55,173 nucleotides of DNA. Source: Gemmatimonadales bacterium. GTDB taxonomy: Bacteria > Gemmatimonadota > Gemmatimonadetes > Gemmatimonadales > GWC2-71-9. Location of the stretch: the NCBI GenBank assembly GCA_025937755.1, contig JAICQR010000004.1:1-55173 (forward strand), in the 5' to 3' direction. The position numbers were made by a program, and so were the translations under genes. The first letter of the stretch is position 1. Each line of letters begins with the position of its first letter. The notes under the pieces were generated by a model that saw only the letters and a program-made list of their open reading frames with translations, searched no databases and was not told the DNA's origin. Positions 34,214 to 43,552 of this stretch are shown piece by piece.

Positions 34214-37200
34214 ATGTCGTCGCCCCGTCCGCTGGTACTCGCCGCAGTTCTCCGTTCCATCGAACGGCTGCCCGATCTCCCGCATCTTGCTGCGTGGCTC
34301 GGCGCCCAGCCGCTGTGGCAGCCGATCACGCCGCCACCACGCGGTTGTAATGCCGCGGCACTGATCGGACGGCTGGGCGACATACTCTGGATCGGTGTAG
34401 AAAGCGTTTCCCGGCCCGAGCGCGCCGCCTTGCGCGAGTCGCGACGGCTCGCTGCTGACGGTCACCAGGCAGCAGTCATCGGGCTGTCGCATGATGCACC
34501 GCCCGCCGGCGTGCGCCTCGCACTGGCTGTCACCGGCGGCATCAGTCCACTCACCCTCGCGGTGCACGACGCCGACCGGGTCGCGCAGGCGGCACTCGAG
34601 CGGCTGCGGCTCGCAGCCAGTGAGCCTGCGTCCACCTGGCTGGCGCGCGCTGCCGACGCGCTGGCAGGACAGGGCGCCGGCGCTGCGTTCTTTCGCTGTT
34701 TTCGTGACTCATTGACGCGATTCGAGCAGCAGATCGTCACCAGCGCCCGCGGAGAGCAGCGGCGCACGCTGGCACTGGTGCAACTCACCCGCCTGCTCTT
34801 CCTCTACTTCATCCAGAGCAAGGGTTGGCTGGATCACCGGCCGGCCTACCTGCGTGAGGAGCTGGACCGGGCGCTCAATGCCGGCCGGGGGCTGCAGCGC
34901 TGGATGTTTGCGCCCCTGTTCTTTGGCGCGCTGGCGTGTCCCGCCCCCAAGCGCACCGGCAGGGGTCGCACGCTCGGCAACCTGCCCTTCCTCAATGGCG
35001 GGCTCTTTACCCGCCACCCGCTCGAGCGCACTGCCGGATGCGGCGTGCCCGACCTCGCCTGGCGCGAAGCGATGGACCAGCTATTCGAGCGATTCCATTT
35101 CACCGTGGCCGAGGACGACGGCGGCGGTCACTCCGTTGCGCCTGACATGCTGGGCCATGTGTTCGAACGGGTGATGGCTGCCGATCGCCGCAAGGAAGCC
35201 GGTGCGTTCTACACGCCCGCGACACTGGTACGCCAGACGCTGGATGAAGGCCTGACTTCGGCGGTGGCGCAGCGGCTCGGCATCGCCTGGAGCGATGCGT
35301 CCCAGCGGCTCCGTGCTGGCGACTTCTCGGTGCGGGCGTCGCTGCGTGGGCTTCGCATACTCGATCCCGCGTGCGGATCGGGCGCATTCCTGCTGGGAGC
35401 GCTGGAACGGCTCACCGAACTGCGTGGGGGGCCCGGCGAGCAGGCACACCAGCTGCGGCGCGAAATTCTCGCCGGCCAGATTTTCGGCGTGGATCTCGAT
35501 CCCATGGCCATCAGGCTCACGGAGCTTCGACTCTGGCTGGCAGTAGCGGCAGGCGACCAACCGACAACGCCTGAAAAGGTGGAGCCGCTTCCCAATCTCG
35601 ATGCCAGTGTGCGACAGGGGGACGCGCTGCGCGAGCCGGCGGAACTCATCGCCGTGAATGCGGGAGCAGGCCGGGAGCTGCGAACGCTGAGGCAGCGGTA
35701 CGTCCGAGCCACCGGAATTACCAAGCAGGCCCTGGTGCGGCAACTGCGACGTGGCGAGCTGCTCGCAGCGGCACGCGCGCTCGAGAGCGCAATCGGGCGC
35801 CTGGAACAGCGAATCCGCGAGTTGCTGCACATTGCGCGGGCACCCAATCTCTTCGGCCAGCCGGCGCGCCTCGACCGCCAGCAGCGCGACCTGCTGGCGA
35901 TTCTCCGCCGCGAGCTGCGGGAGCTGCGCCGGGCGCGGCGCGAGTTGAAGCGCGAGGGGCGGCTGCCATGGTTCAGCGCCGCCGCGCAGTTTGCCGATGT
36001 CATGTCGGCCGGGGGCTTCGACCTGATCGCAGGCAACCCGCCATGGGTGCGGGCCGAAGCCCTGGCACCGGGAGAGCGCGAACGCTTGTCGCGGCGGTTC
36101 CGCTGGTGGCGCACCGCTGGCGGCAGAGGCTACCGGCATCAGCCGGACCTCGCTGTGGCGTTCACCGAGCGGGCGCTCGAGCTGGTGGCACCCGGAGGAA
36201 CCATCGCGCTTCTGGTGCCCGAGAAGCTCGCCACCGCGGGCTACGGGTCAGTGATGCGGGGTGGACTCACATCGGGCTGCACGCTGCGGACGGTCGCGGC
36301 AATCTCACCGGAAGGCGCGGCTGAATTTGGTGCCACGGTCTATCCGATGATGCTGGTGGCTTCGAAGCAGGTCGCCCAGCCCGACGCTCACGTGCGCCTG
36401 GGGCTTGGCGCCGATGCTGCCGCCGTGCCGCAGCGGTCGCTGGGCGCGGGCCCGTGGATACTCGGCCGAAGCGGCATGGGTCAGCTGGCGGCGAGCCTGG
36501 CTGCAACGCATCCCCGCCTGGGCGACTCGCTCCGACCATGCCTGGGCGTGAAGACCGGCGCCGACAGGGTCTTTCTCGATCCCGGCGACGTCGAGGCCGA
36601 ATTGCTCCGGCCGGCAGTGCGTGGGCGCGATGTCCGCCCGTTCCGGGCGTCGAGCCGGCACACGCTGCTGTGGACTCACGATGCTTTCGGTGAACCGCTG
36701 GCCGCGCTTCCCCCTCGGGCCCATCGTTGGATTGCGCAGCACGCCGGCCAACTGATGGCGCGCAGCGACGCACGATCCGGCGCTCCATGGACGCTGTTCC
36801 GGGTGCGCGGCGCGCTCTCACGTTGGCGTGTCATCTGGGCCGACGTCTCCCGGCGGCTTCATGCCGCTGCGCTCGTGGGCGACTCAGCCAGGCACATCCC
36901 ACTCAACACTTGTTACCTGGTTTCGATGTCCAGTGCAGCCGAGGCGAATGCGCTGACCGCCTGGCTCAATGCGCCGATCATCCGGGCTCTGGCAGCAGCG
37001 GCGGCGACGCCAGCCTCGGGAGGATATTGCCGCCACACCGCCAGCGTCGTGGAGCAACTCCCGCTGCCGGCGAGTGTCCTCGAGAGTGCAGCACTGCAAG
37101 CGCTGGCGGAGGCGGCGTCCGAGTCGGGCGAGGATGCTGAGGCACTCGACACGATTGCTGCCGAGGTGCTGGGGTTGGATCGCCGTGAGTGTCGCCGGCT

Positions 37201-37216
37201 GGCATCGCTGGGGTGA
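34214..37216 (+). CDS. Eco57I-class N6-adenine DNA methyltransferase, 1000 aa
   Basis: A large class I SAM-dependent methyltransferase. A helical N-terminal third (LLFLYFIQSKGWLD near residue 195) leads to KEAGAFYTPATLV, the SAM-binding motif I LDPACGSGAFLLGAL (about 382-396), a coiled-coil Arg-rich insert (about 500-590), and motif IV NPPW (about 607-610). The C-terminal 350 residues look like an MmeI/Eco57I-type target-recognition region. I see no PD-ExK nuclease domain at the N-terminus. It is followed 4 nt downstream by a helicase, as in helicase-methylase defence loci. The region upstream is non-coding repeat. Confidence 0.9.
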   Translation: MSSPRPLVLAAVLRSIERLPDLPHLAAWLGAQPLWQPITPPPRGCNAAALIGRLGDILWIGVESVSRPERAALRESRRLAADGHQAAVIGLSHDAPPAGVRLALAVTGGISPLTLAVHDADRVAQAALERLRLAASEPASTWLARAADALAGQGAGAAFFRCFRDSLTRFEQQIVTSARGEQRRTLALVQLTRLLFLYFIQSKGWLDHRPAYLREELDRALNAGRGLQRWMFAPLFFGALACPAPKRTGRGRTLGNLPFLNGGLFTRHPLERTAGCGVPDLAWREAMDQLFERFHFTVAEDDGGGHSVAPDMLGHVFERVMAADRRKEAGAFYTPATLVRQTLDEGLTSAVAQRLGIAWSDASQRLRAGDFSVRASLRGLRILDPACGSGAFLLGALERLTELRGGPGEQAHQLRREILAGQIFGVDLDPMAIRLTELRLWLAVAAGDQPTTPEKVEPLPNLDASVRQGDALREPAELIAVNAGAGRELRTLRQRYVRATGITKQALVRQLRRGELLAAARALESAIGRLEQRIRELLHIARAPNLFGQPARLDRQQRDLLAILRRELRELRRARRELKREGRLPWFSAAAQFADVMSAGGFDLIAGNPPWVRAEALAPGERERLSRRFRWWRTAGGRGYRHQPDLAVAFTERALELVAPGGTIALLVPEKLATAGYGSVMRGGLTSGCTLRTVAAISPEGAAEFGATVYPMMLVASKQVAQPDAHVRLGLGADAAAVPQRSLGAGPWILGRSGMGQLAASLAATHPRLGDSLRPCLGVKTGADRVFLDPGDVEAELLRPAVRGRDVRPFRASSRHTLLWTHDAFGEPLAALPPRAHRWIAQHAGQLMARSDARSGAPWTLFRVRGALSRWRVIWADVSRRLHAAALVGDSARHIPLNTCYLVSMSSAAEANALTAWLNAPIIRALAAAAATPASGGYCRHTASVVEQLPLPASVLESAALQALAEAASESGEDAEALDTIAAEVLGLDRRECRRLASLG

Positions 37217-37220
37217 GCCG

Positions 37221-38723
37221 GTGCCCCGGCTCGTCGCCGAGGCTCTCGCCGAGGTAGCGGCGCTCCCGGAACGTGTTACCGGGAGGACGTCCGCCTCGGC
37301 GCAAGACGTAGTCGGCGCGATGGCAGCGGCCGCACGTCCGCCCGAGTCAGCCATTGAGCTTCCTTCCTGGCTCCTGCCCGATCAGATCCGCTGCTGCCGC
37401 CGAGCGCTGGCGGCGATGGACCAGTACGGCGGTGCGCTGGTGGCGGAGCCCCCGGGAACGGGGAAGACATTCATCGCGCTGGCGGCCGCCCAGGCACGGT
37501 TCGGCGGGCGCGCAACCTGTCTGGTGCCGGCCGCGGTCGCCACCCAGTGGGAGCGAACCGCCTCGCGTCTCGGCGCTCACGCACGGGTCGCCACTCACGA
37601 GGCCGCCAGTCGCGGTTCCCTCCCTCCGCCGGACGGACTCATCGTCATCGACGAAAGTCATCGATTCCGCAACCAGACCACCCGACGCTACGACCACGTC
37701 GCGCGCTGGTTGCCCGGGCGTACCGCACTGCTGCTCACGGCCACGCCGGCGGTCAATCGGCTGGCCGACATCGTGCGCCAGTTGCAGCTGGTGCTGTCGG
37801 ACGACGCCCTGGCGCCATGGGGCGTGCCTTCGCTCGCGCAATTGGCGAGGGTAGAGTCGCTCCCGGAGGCGATCTGCCGGGTGGTGATGCGCTCTCCCGG
37901 GCACCAGTCTCTCCCTCGCCGCAATGAACGGCAGGAGCGGCCGTCAGCAGCTCGCTCGATGCTTCCCCTGCTTCGCGGCATCGACATGCTCGCGCTTGAC
38001 GCTGAGCCGCCGGTGGCAGGACTGGTGCGTGGCGTGCTGATCCGTGCGGCGGCGTCCAGCCCCGCAGCGCTGCTGGCGGCCCTGATCCGCTACCGCGCGC
38101 TGCTCGAATCAGCACGCGACGCCGGCGAAGCAGGACGAAGCCTGTCGCGCCTGGCGCTCCGGCGATGGGCCGGGGCTGACGGGCAGCTGGTGATGTGGCC
38201 GCTGATTCCGGACGAGGGCGAAATGGTGCGATTACCGCTCGACGACCTGCGCCAGCTCGATCGCCTCGTCGAGGCGACTCGTCGCGCCGGCACGCTCCGT
38301 GACCCCCGGGCCGAGCGCCTGGGCGTACTGCTTGGGGACGGCCGCAGGACGCTGGTGTTCACCACGGCCCGCGCGACGGTGCATTACGTAGCCCGGCGAC
38401 TGGGACGGCATCGGGTAGCGTGGTGTACCGGTGAAGACGCTGGTATCGGAATGGAGCGCTGCGACCGCGACACCGTTCTCAGCCTTTTCCGGCCGGGCCC
38501 GATACATGAGCGCGCACCCAGGGTGCTGGTCACCAGCGACGTGTCCGCGGAAGGCATCGATCTGCATGGCGCCGAACGGGTCGTGCACTACGACCTGCCC
38601 TGGACACCGGCCAGACTGGAGCAGCGCGAAGGCCGGGCCATCAGGCATGGCTCAGCGCACGAGGTGGCGGAAGTGGTGCGCTTCCTTCCGCCCCCGGTCG
38701 TGGAGCGGCGACTGGGCCAGTAA
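37221..38723 (+). CDS. SNF2/DEAH-type helicase, 500 aa
   Basis: Superfamily 2 ATPase. Walker A is EPPGTGKTFIAL (about residues 76-87), with VPAAVATQWER (motif Ia) and IVIDESHRFRN (DESH, 144-147). Motif III is LLLTATP. In the C-terminal RecA lobe, RVLVTSDVSAEGIDLHGAERV and LEQREGRAIRHG correspond to motifs V and VI. It is shorter than most SNF2 helicases and has no visible nuclease or DUF1998 domain. The start is GTG 37221, 4 nt after the methyltransferase stop, implying one operon. Confidence 0.88.
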   Translation: MPRLVAEALAEVAALPERVTGRTSASAQDVVGAMAAAARPPESAIELPSWLLPDQIRCCRRALAAMDQYGGALVAEPPGTGKTFIALAAAQARFGGRATCLVPAAVATQWERTASRLGAHARVATHEAASRGSLPPPDGLIVIDESHRFRNQTTRRYDHVARWLPGRTALLLTATPAVNRLADIVRQLQLVLSDDALAPWGVPSLAQLARVESLPEAICRVVMRSPGHQSLPRRNERQERPSAARSMLPLLRGIDMLALDAEPPVAGLVRGVLIRAAASSPAALLAALIRYRALLESARDAGEAGRSLSRLALRRWAGADGQLVMWPLIPDEGEMVRLPLDDLRQLDRLVEATRRAGTLRDPRAERLGVLLGDGRRTLVFTTARATVHYVARRLGRHRVAWCTGEDAGIGMERCDRDTVLSLFRPGPIHERAPRVLVTSDVSAEGIDLHGAERVVHYDLPWTPARLEQREGRAIRHGSAHEVAEVVRFLPPPVVERRLGQ

Positions 38724-38747
38724 CGGATACTCCACTGCAAGGCGGCG

Positions 38748-39416
38748 TTGCCGGCCCGGGCTCAGTTGCTCAACCAGGAGCTCCTGGCCTGGCCCGAGCT
38801 ATTGGAGGAGCTCGCAGAGCCGCCCGCTCGGGGGCCGCTCCTCGCGGTCGTGCGAGACGGAGGCTCGCGCGGCGTGCTCGCGGCGTTGCAGCTCGTTGGA
38901 CATGACGGCACCAGCTCGCATTCGGCCGGTGCTCGTCTGGTCTGGCTTCCAGCCATCGGTGCGCTTCGAGAGGACGTGCAGGCGCTTGCATCCGCGTTGC
39001 GACGGGCCCGCCGCCATGCCGGCATGCGGATTTCGGCGGACGGCGAGCTGCGCCGAAGCGAGCAATCGCTGCTCGCGCGCGGGCTGGCCAGGGCCAGCGT
39101 TGATTCGCTTGGCGCTGAGCTCAGCGCCGACCGCCGGGCCTCGCGGGCGCTTATCCGCAGGCTGGGGTTGCTGGCGGGAGAGGCGGCGCGCAGGCGCGAC
39201 ATCGCCGACTTCGAGCGCTGGTCCCGTGCCTCCCAGTGGCTCGCCCGTAATCGAACCACCGGCACCGAGCGGCTGGCGGCGCAGCTGGCCGCCGCATCCA
39301 CGGTCGATCTCCGGCAGCTGGCGTCGGCATTGCCTCCGCCGCCCCTACTGGTTACGTGGGAACTCCGGGCGACACACGTCATCGCCTTCCGTTCGGCAAC
39401 CGACTCGCTACGTTGA
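38748..39416 (+). CDS. unknown protein, third gene of the methyltransferase-helicase operon
   Basis: A 222-aa Ala/Arg/Leu-rich protein, mostly helical. The N-terminal part (LLAVVRDGGSRGVLAALQLVG, LVWLPAIGALREDV) looks alpha/beta, and the C-terminal part is helical with many Arg (LIRRLGLLAGEAARRRDIADFERW). No P-loop, nuclease or metal motif is seen. The start appears to be TTG 38748, 24 nt after the helicase stop. Position suggests a subunit or adaptor of the same system; the family is not recognised. Confidence 0.6.
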   Translation: MPARAQLLNQELLAWPELLEELAEPPARGPLLAVVRDGGSRGVLAALQLVGHDGTSSHSAGARLVWLPAIGALREDVQALASALRRARRHAGMRISADGELRRSEQSLLARGLARASVDSLGAELSADRRASRALIRRLGLLAGEAARRRDIADFERWSRASQWLARNRTTGTERLAAQLAAASTVDLRQLASALPPPPLLVTWELRATHVIAFRSATDSLR

Positions 39417-39420
39417 GCGC

Positions 39421-40089
39421 ATGACGCGCCTCACTACCGTGCTGTTCGACCTCGACGGCACCCTGATCGACTCGATCCGCCTCATCCTCGACAGCTATCA
39501 CCATACCCTGGCGTCCCACGGCATCGCGGCCCGGAGCGACGACGAGTGGCTGGCGGGGATCGGCACCCCGCTTCAGGTGCAGTTCGCCGAATGGGCCGAG
39601 TCGCCCGGCATCGAAGCGATGATCGCCACCTACCGGGACTACAACCTGGCCCATCACGACACCCGGGTCCTGCCCTATCCCGGCATCGTGGAGATGGTCC
39701 GTACCGTACGGCAGGCAGGCTTGCTCACCGGCCTGGTCACCAGCAAGAACCGGTCGGGGGCATTGCGAGGGCTCCGGCTGTGCGGCCTGGACGAGGCCAT
39801 GGACGTGCTGGTCGGCGCGGACGATGTGGAACATCCCAAACCGCATCCCGAGCCGGTCCTCAAGGCGCTGAGTGCACTGGGCCAGCCGGCGGAATCGGCG
39901 ATGTACATCGGCGACAGCATCCATGACATGCAGGCTGGCCGAGCCGCGGGTGTTCTCACCGCGGCTGTCCTCTGGGGACCTTTCGGGCGCGAACATCTCG
40001 AAGGCAGCCGGCCCGACTTCTGGCTGGACCGTCCCGATCAACTGCAGGCAGTCGTCAGCAAACTCAGCGCCGGGCTTCCTGCGCAGTAG
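39421..40089 (+). CDS. HAD-family phosphatase (Gph/PpaX-like)
   Basis: A 222-aa HAD hydrolase: motif I LFDLDGTLIDS, a helical cap with TYRDYNLAHHD, motif II VTSKNR, motif III Lys in HPKPHPEP, and motif IV YIGDSIHDMQAG. The family includes phosphoglycolate phosphatase and pyrophosphatase PpaX. The ATG at 39421 is 4 nt after the preceding stop. The gene seems unrelated in function to the defence-like genes upstream. Confidence 0.9.
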   Translation: MTRLTTVLFDLDGTLIDSIRLILDSYHHTLASHGIAARSDDEWLAGIGTPLQVQFAEWAESPGIEAMIATYRDYNLAHHDTRVLPYPGIVEMVRTVRQAGLLTGLVTSKNRSGALRGLRLCGLDEAMDVLVGADDVEHPKPHPEPVLKALSALGQPAESAMYIGDSIHDMQAGRAAGVLTAAVLWGPFGREHLEGSRPDFWLDRPDQLQAVVSKLSAGLPAQ

Positions 40090-40164
40090 CCTCGTGGCCA
40101 GTCTTGCCCCATGCCGCTCGCGCGGTATTTTCCGGCGCCTCCCTTCGTTACTCTGGATGTGACA

Positions 40165-40785
40165 ATGCGCCTCCTGCCGCGCGATGAGAAGTTCTTTGAG
40201 CTCTTCAATGCCGTCGCCCAACTCAACGTCGATGCCGCCAAGTTGTTGCAGGACTTGGTGGTAGCGCCCGTGGACCATCGCCGGCCAATCGTGGATGCGA
40301 TCAAGCGACTGGAGCACGAGGCCGACGAGATGACCCACGAGGTGGTGAACCGGCTCGACCGGACGTTCATCACCCCGCTCGACCGGGAGGACATCCACAT
40401 GCTGGCGTCCCGGCTCGACGATGTGATGGACCTGATGGACGGCACCGCCCGCCGGGTGCAGATGTTCCATGCCGGCGAGTCGCCCCCCGGCGCGGTGCGG
40501 ATGGCCGACGTCATCCACCGCACCTGCCAGCAGCTGCTGCTGGGCGTGCTGCACCTGGAGAACCCCAAGAACGGATCGGTGCTGGAGGCCTGCAAGCAGG
40601 TCAAGCTGCTGGAAGAGGAGGGCGACTCGATCTACCACGAGTGGGTGGGACGGCTGTTCGAGGGCTCGCCCAACGCACTCGAAGTGATCAAGTGGAAGGG
40701 TATCTACGACAACCTCGAGCGCACGCTGGACCAGGCCGAGGACGTCGCAAACGTGCTGGAGTCCGTCTTCATCAAGCACGTCTGA
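40165..40785 (+). CDS. PhoU-like DUF47 accessory protein of Pit
   Basis: A 206-aa helical protein of the DUF47 group: RDEKFFELFNAVAQLNVDAAKLL at the start, then KRLEHEADEMTHEVVNRLDRTFITPLDREDIHMLASRLDDVMD with the E-x3-D metal-binding type helix pairs, and KWKGIYDNLERTLDQAEDVANVLES. Proteins of this family accompany Pit phosphate carriers. The ATG 40165 choice omits an upstream polar stretch; the stop is 2 nt from the pit start. Confidence 0.9.
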   Translation: MRLLPRDEKFFELFNAVAQLNVDAAKLLQDLVVAPVDHRRPIVDAIKRLEHEADEMTHEVVNRLDRTFITPLDREDIHMLASRLDDVMDLMDGTARRVQMFHAGESPPGAVRMADVIHRTCQQLLLGVLHLENPKNGSVLEACKQVKLLEEEGDSIYHEWVGRLFEGSPNALEVIKWKGIYDNLERTLDQAEDVANVLESVFIKHV

Positions 40786-40787
40786 GC

Positions 40788-41816
40788 ATGGATCCAGCTA
40801 CATACGTCATCGTCATCGTCGTGGTGGCGCTGCTGTTCGACTTCATCAACGGCTTTCACGACAGCGCCAATTCCATCGCCACCGTGGTATCCACCCGGGT
40901 GCTTTCACCCGGGGTCGCGGTATTCTGGGCGGCGTTTTTCAACTTCGCGGCGGCGTTCATCGTTGGCACCGCGGTGGCGAAGACCGTCAGCAAGGGCCTT
41001 ATCGACCCTGCCATCGTCTCGGCGGATGTGGTCCTCGCCGGGTTGCTCGGCGCGATCATCTGGGACCTCGTTACCTGGTGGCTTGGACTTCCCACCTCCA
41101 GCTCGCACGCATTGCTGGGCGGCTATGGCGGCGCCGCCATCGCCAGCGCCGGGTTCGATGCGCTGATCCTCAGCGGGTGGATCAAGCCGGTCGTGTTCAT
41201 CGTGTTCTCGCCCTTGCTCGGCTTCATTCTCGCCTTGTCGCTCACGGTGGGCCTCAGCTGGCTGCTCCGGTATGCGCGGCCGGGGCCGGTGGACAAGGCA
41301 TTCCGAAAGCTCCAGCTGCTGTCGGCCGGGCTCTACTCTCTCAGTCACGGCGCCAACGACGCCCAGAAGACCATGGGCATCATCGTCGGACTGCTGGTCG
41401 CGTCGCAGGGACTCTTCGCCCAGAGCGAAGGCTGGACCCGATTTCTCTACACGCCGACGGCCGACCGCATCCCACTCTGGGTGGAATTCGCGGCCTACAG
41501 CGCGATCGCGCTGGGCACGGCCCTTGGCGGATGGCGGATCGTGAAGACGATGGGGAGCAAGATCACACGACTGCGGCCCTTCGGCGGGTTTTGCGCCGAA
41601 ACCGCGGGCGGCATTTCCGTCATGCTCGCATCGGCGTTTGGCGTGCCGGTGAGCACGACGCACACCATTACCGGCGCGATCGTGGGTGTGGGCTCGGCTC
41701 GGCGGGCTTCGTCGGTGCGCTGGAATATTGCGACGAGGATCGTGTGGGCGTGGGTCCTGACGATGCCGCTGGCTGCCGTCATTGCGGCTTTCTGCTATCT
41801 GATTCTGGCTACCTGA
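40788..41816 (+). CDS. pit: low-affinity inorganic phosphate transporter (Pit family)
   Basis: A 342-aa membrane carrier with about ten helices and the two inverted Pit repeats: the first has FDFINGFHDSANSIATVVSTR, the second SHGANDAQKTMGIIVG. The substrate and ion site region also shows GLPTSSSHALLGG and GVPVSTTHTITGAIVGVG. Pit proteins move metal phosphate with protons or Na+. It is the second gene of a DUF47-pit pair. Confidence 0.95.
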   Translation: MDPATYVIVIVVVALLFDFINGFHDSANSIATVVSTRVLSPGVAVFWAAFFNFAAAFIVGTAVAKTVSKGLIDPAIVSADVVLAGLLGAIIWDLVTWWLGLPTSSSHALLGGYGGAAIASAGFDALILSGWIKPVVFIVFSPLLGFILALSLTVGLSWLLRYARPGPVDKAFRKLQLLSAGLYSLSHGANDAQKTMGIIVGLLVASQGLFAQSEGWTRFLYTPTADRIPLWVEFAAYSAIALGTALGGWRIVKTMGSKITRLRPFGGFCAETAGGISVMLASAFGVPVSTTHTITGAIVGVGSARRASSVRWNIATRIVWAWVLTMPLAAVIAAFCYLILAT

Positions 41817-41825
41817 CCACCAGTT

Positions 41826-42986
41826 TCAGGCGGCACGCAACGCATCGAAGGACTTTGCGACATTCCGATACTGGGCCAGGAGAGTCTCGTCCACAGCGTC
41901 CCAGCGGCGCGCGGCCGCGGTGGCCAGCGCGCCGCTGGTGAGCTGGCGCCGCAGCAGCGGATCGGACAGGACCCGGTCCAGCCCCTCGATCAACCCCGGC
42001 ACAGAGTTGGGTGCCACCAGCAGCGCGTTGTTCCCGTCCTCGGCAAACTCCAGCACCCCACCAGCGGCGGCGGCCACCGCCGGCAATCCCGAAGCCATCG
42101 CTTCCAGCAGCACGTTGCCGAAGGTCTCGGTCACACTGGGGAAAGCAAACGCGTCGGCGGAGGCATAAGCCCGGGAGAGCGCGGCCCCCGACAGCACGCC
42201 AGTCAGGTGCACTCCCGGCTCGCTCCGGCGGCGCAGCTCGGCCTCCAGCGGCCCTTCGCCCACCAGCAGCAGCCGTGCGTCCGGGTGCCGGGGAAGGATC
42301 TCGCGCCAGGCATCAATCAGCAGGTCGAGATTCTTCTCCCGTGCCAGCCGTCCGACGTAGGCAATCACCTGTGTTTCGGGTCCGGCTCCGATTGATGCAC
42401 GGAAGGCGTCGTCCCGAAAGGCGGGGTCGAAGCGACGCCCGTCCACTCCACGGGTCCAGACGTCGGTGTGCGTCACGCCCCGCGCATTGAGGTGCTTCTC
42501 ATAAATCCGGGTCGGTGTCAGCACCTGTTCGGCCTGGTTGTAGAACCAGCGGAGGTACCTCCATCCCGGCTTGAGGGCCCAGCCGCAATGATATCGTGCG
42601 GCGTAACTCTCGTAATCGGTGTGGGCCGAAGCCACCACCGGAACGGACAATTCGCGCGCGACGCGAATGCCGGCATAGCCGAGCGCAAACTCGGTGGCGA
42701 CATGTACCAGGTCAGGACGGAACGCGGCCACGTCCTCCACCAGCGCCCGGTGACGGGGAAAGGCCCACTGCACGTCCGGATAAAGGAAGAGGGGTGCGCT
42801 CCTGGAGCGGTGCACCTCCGGACGGTCGCCCTGCGGCGGCAGCGGATAGGTGGCAGTGTACACCCGCACGGCGTGACCACGGGCCATCAGGCTGTCGGAC
42901 AGACGGGTGAGCGTGATGCCCACCCCGCTGACCATCGGCCAGTAGACCTCGGAGAATATCGCGATCCGCATTTGCGAAGCATCCAT
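41826..42986 (-). CDS. family 4 glycosyltransferase (MgtA/PimB-like)
   Basis: A 386-aa GT-B enzyme: N-terminal RIAIFSEVYWPMVSGVGITL, HTDYESYAARYHCGW, acceptor-lobe VIAYVGRLAREKNLDLLIDAW, donor-lobe FPSVTETFGNVLLEAMASGLPAVA with the E-x7-E motif. The pattern matches GDP-mannose-type and other alpha-glycosyltransferases acting on lipids. The start is ATG 42986 or ATG 42971; a longer version overlaps the region of the divergent SRPBCC gene. The acceptor is unknown. Confidence 0.9.
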   Translation of the reverse strand: MDASQMRIAIFSEVYWPMVSGVGITLTRLSDSLMARGHAVRVYTATYPLPPQGDRPEVHRSRSAPLFLYPDVQWAFPRHRALVEDVAAFRPDLVHVATEFALGYAGIRVARELSVPVVASAHTDYESYAARYHCGWALKPGWRYLRWFYNQAEQVLTPTRIYEKHLNARGVTHTDVWTRGVDGRRFDPAFRDDAFRASIGAGPETQVIAYVGRLAREKNLDLLIDAWREILPRHPDARLLLVGEGPLEAELRRRSEPGVHLTGVLSGAALSRAYASADAFAFPSVTETFGNVLLEAMASGLPAVAAAAGGVLEFAEDGNNALLVAPNSVPGLIEGLDRVLSDPLLRRQLTSGALATAAARRWDAVDETLLAQYRNVAKSFDALRAA

Positions 42987-43072
42987 TACCAGTGTCACGC
43001 CCTCACGACGTCCGGGATACGGTAAGTTACCGTGATGCACGGACTGCCCGCGACCCGCACCCCCCGCCTGCC

Positions 43073-43525
43073 ATGAAACTCGAACTCAGCGGGGCCGAGA
43101 CCATGGCCACCGACCGGGACACCGTGTGGTCCTGCCTCACGGACCCCGCTTTCGTGGGCCAGTCGGCCCCGGGCAGCGGCGAGGTCACCGTCCTGGGGCC
43201 TGGTCATTTCCGGCTGAGCATCGGCGTTGGTATCGCAATCTTCAAGGTCACGTTCGACATGGACGTGCAGATGCACGACCTGATTCCGCAGGAGAGCGCC
43301 CGCCTCACTGCTACGGGCGGGGCGCACGGCACCCGCGCGTCGGTGTCGTCGTCGGTGCAACTGGCGGATGCCGGACCGAGACTTCAGCAGCTCAACTGGG
43401 AGGCGATTGGCGAAGTGAGCGGAACTCTCGCAGATCTGGGCGCCCCCATCGTCGAAGCCGTCATTCGGGCGATGAGTCGCGATTTCTGGCAGGATTTTGC
43501 GCGCAGGGTCGAGGGACACACCTGA
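43073..43525 (+). CDS. CoxG-like SRPBCC-domain protein
   Basis: A 150-aa START/SRPBCC fold protein similar to carbon monoxide dehydrogenase subunit G: MKLELSGAETMATDRDTVWSCLTDPAFVGQSAPG, the strand FRLSIGVGIAIFKVTFDMDV, and a C-terminal helix EAVIRAMSRDFWQDFARRV. Members bind hydrophobic ligands or help mature membrane enzymes. No cox genes lie nearby, so the name is structural only. Confidence 0.8.
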   Translation: MKLELSGAETMATDRDTVWSCLTDPAFVGQSAPGSGEVTVLGPGHFRLSIGVGIAIFKVTFDMDVQMHDLIPQESARLTATGGAHGTRASVSSSVQLADAGPRLQQLNWEAIGEVSGTLADLGAPIVEAVIRAMSRDFWQDFARRVEGHT

Positions 43526-43552
43526 GGCCGGCGTGCAATGACGACCAGCGCG

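Noticed and set aside
34214-39416. Assignment to DISARM or BREX
   Set aside because: Only a methyltransferase and a helicase are shared; drmA, drmB, drmC, pglZ and brxL are all absent within the window.
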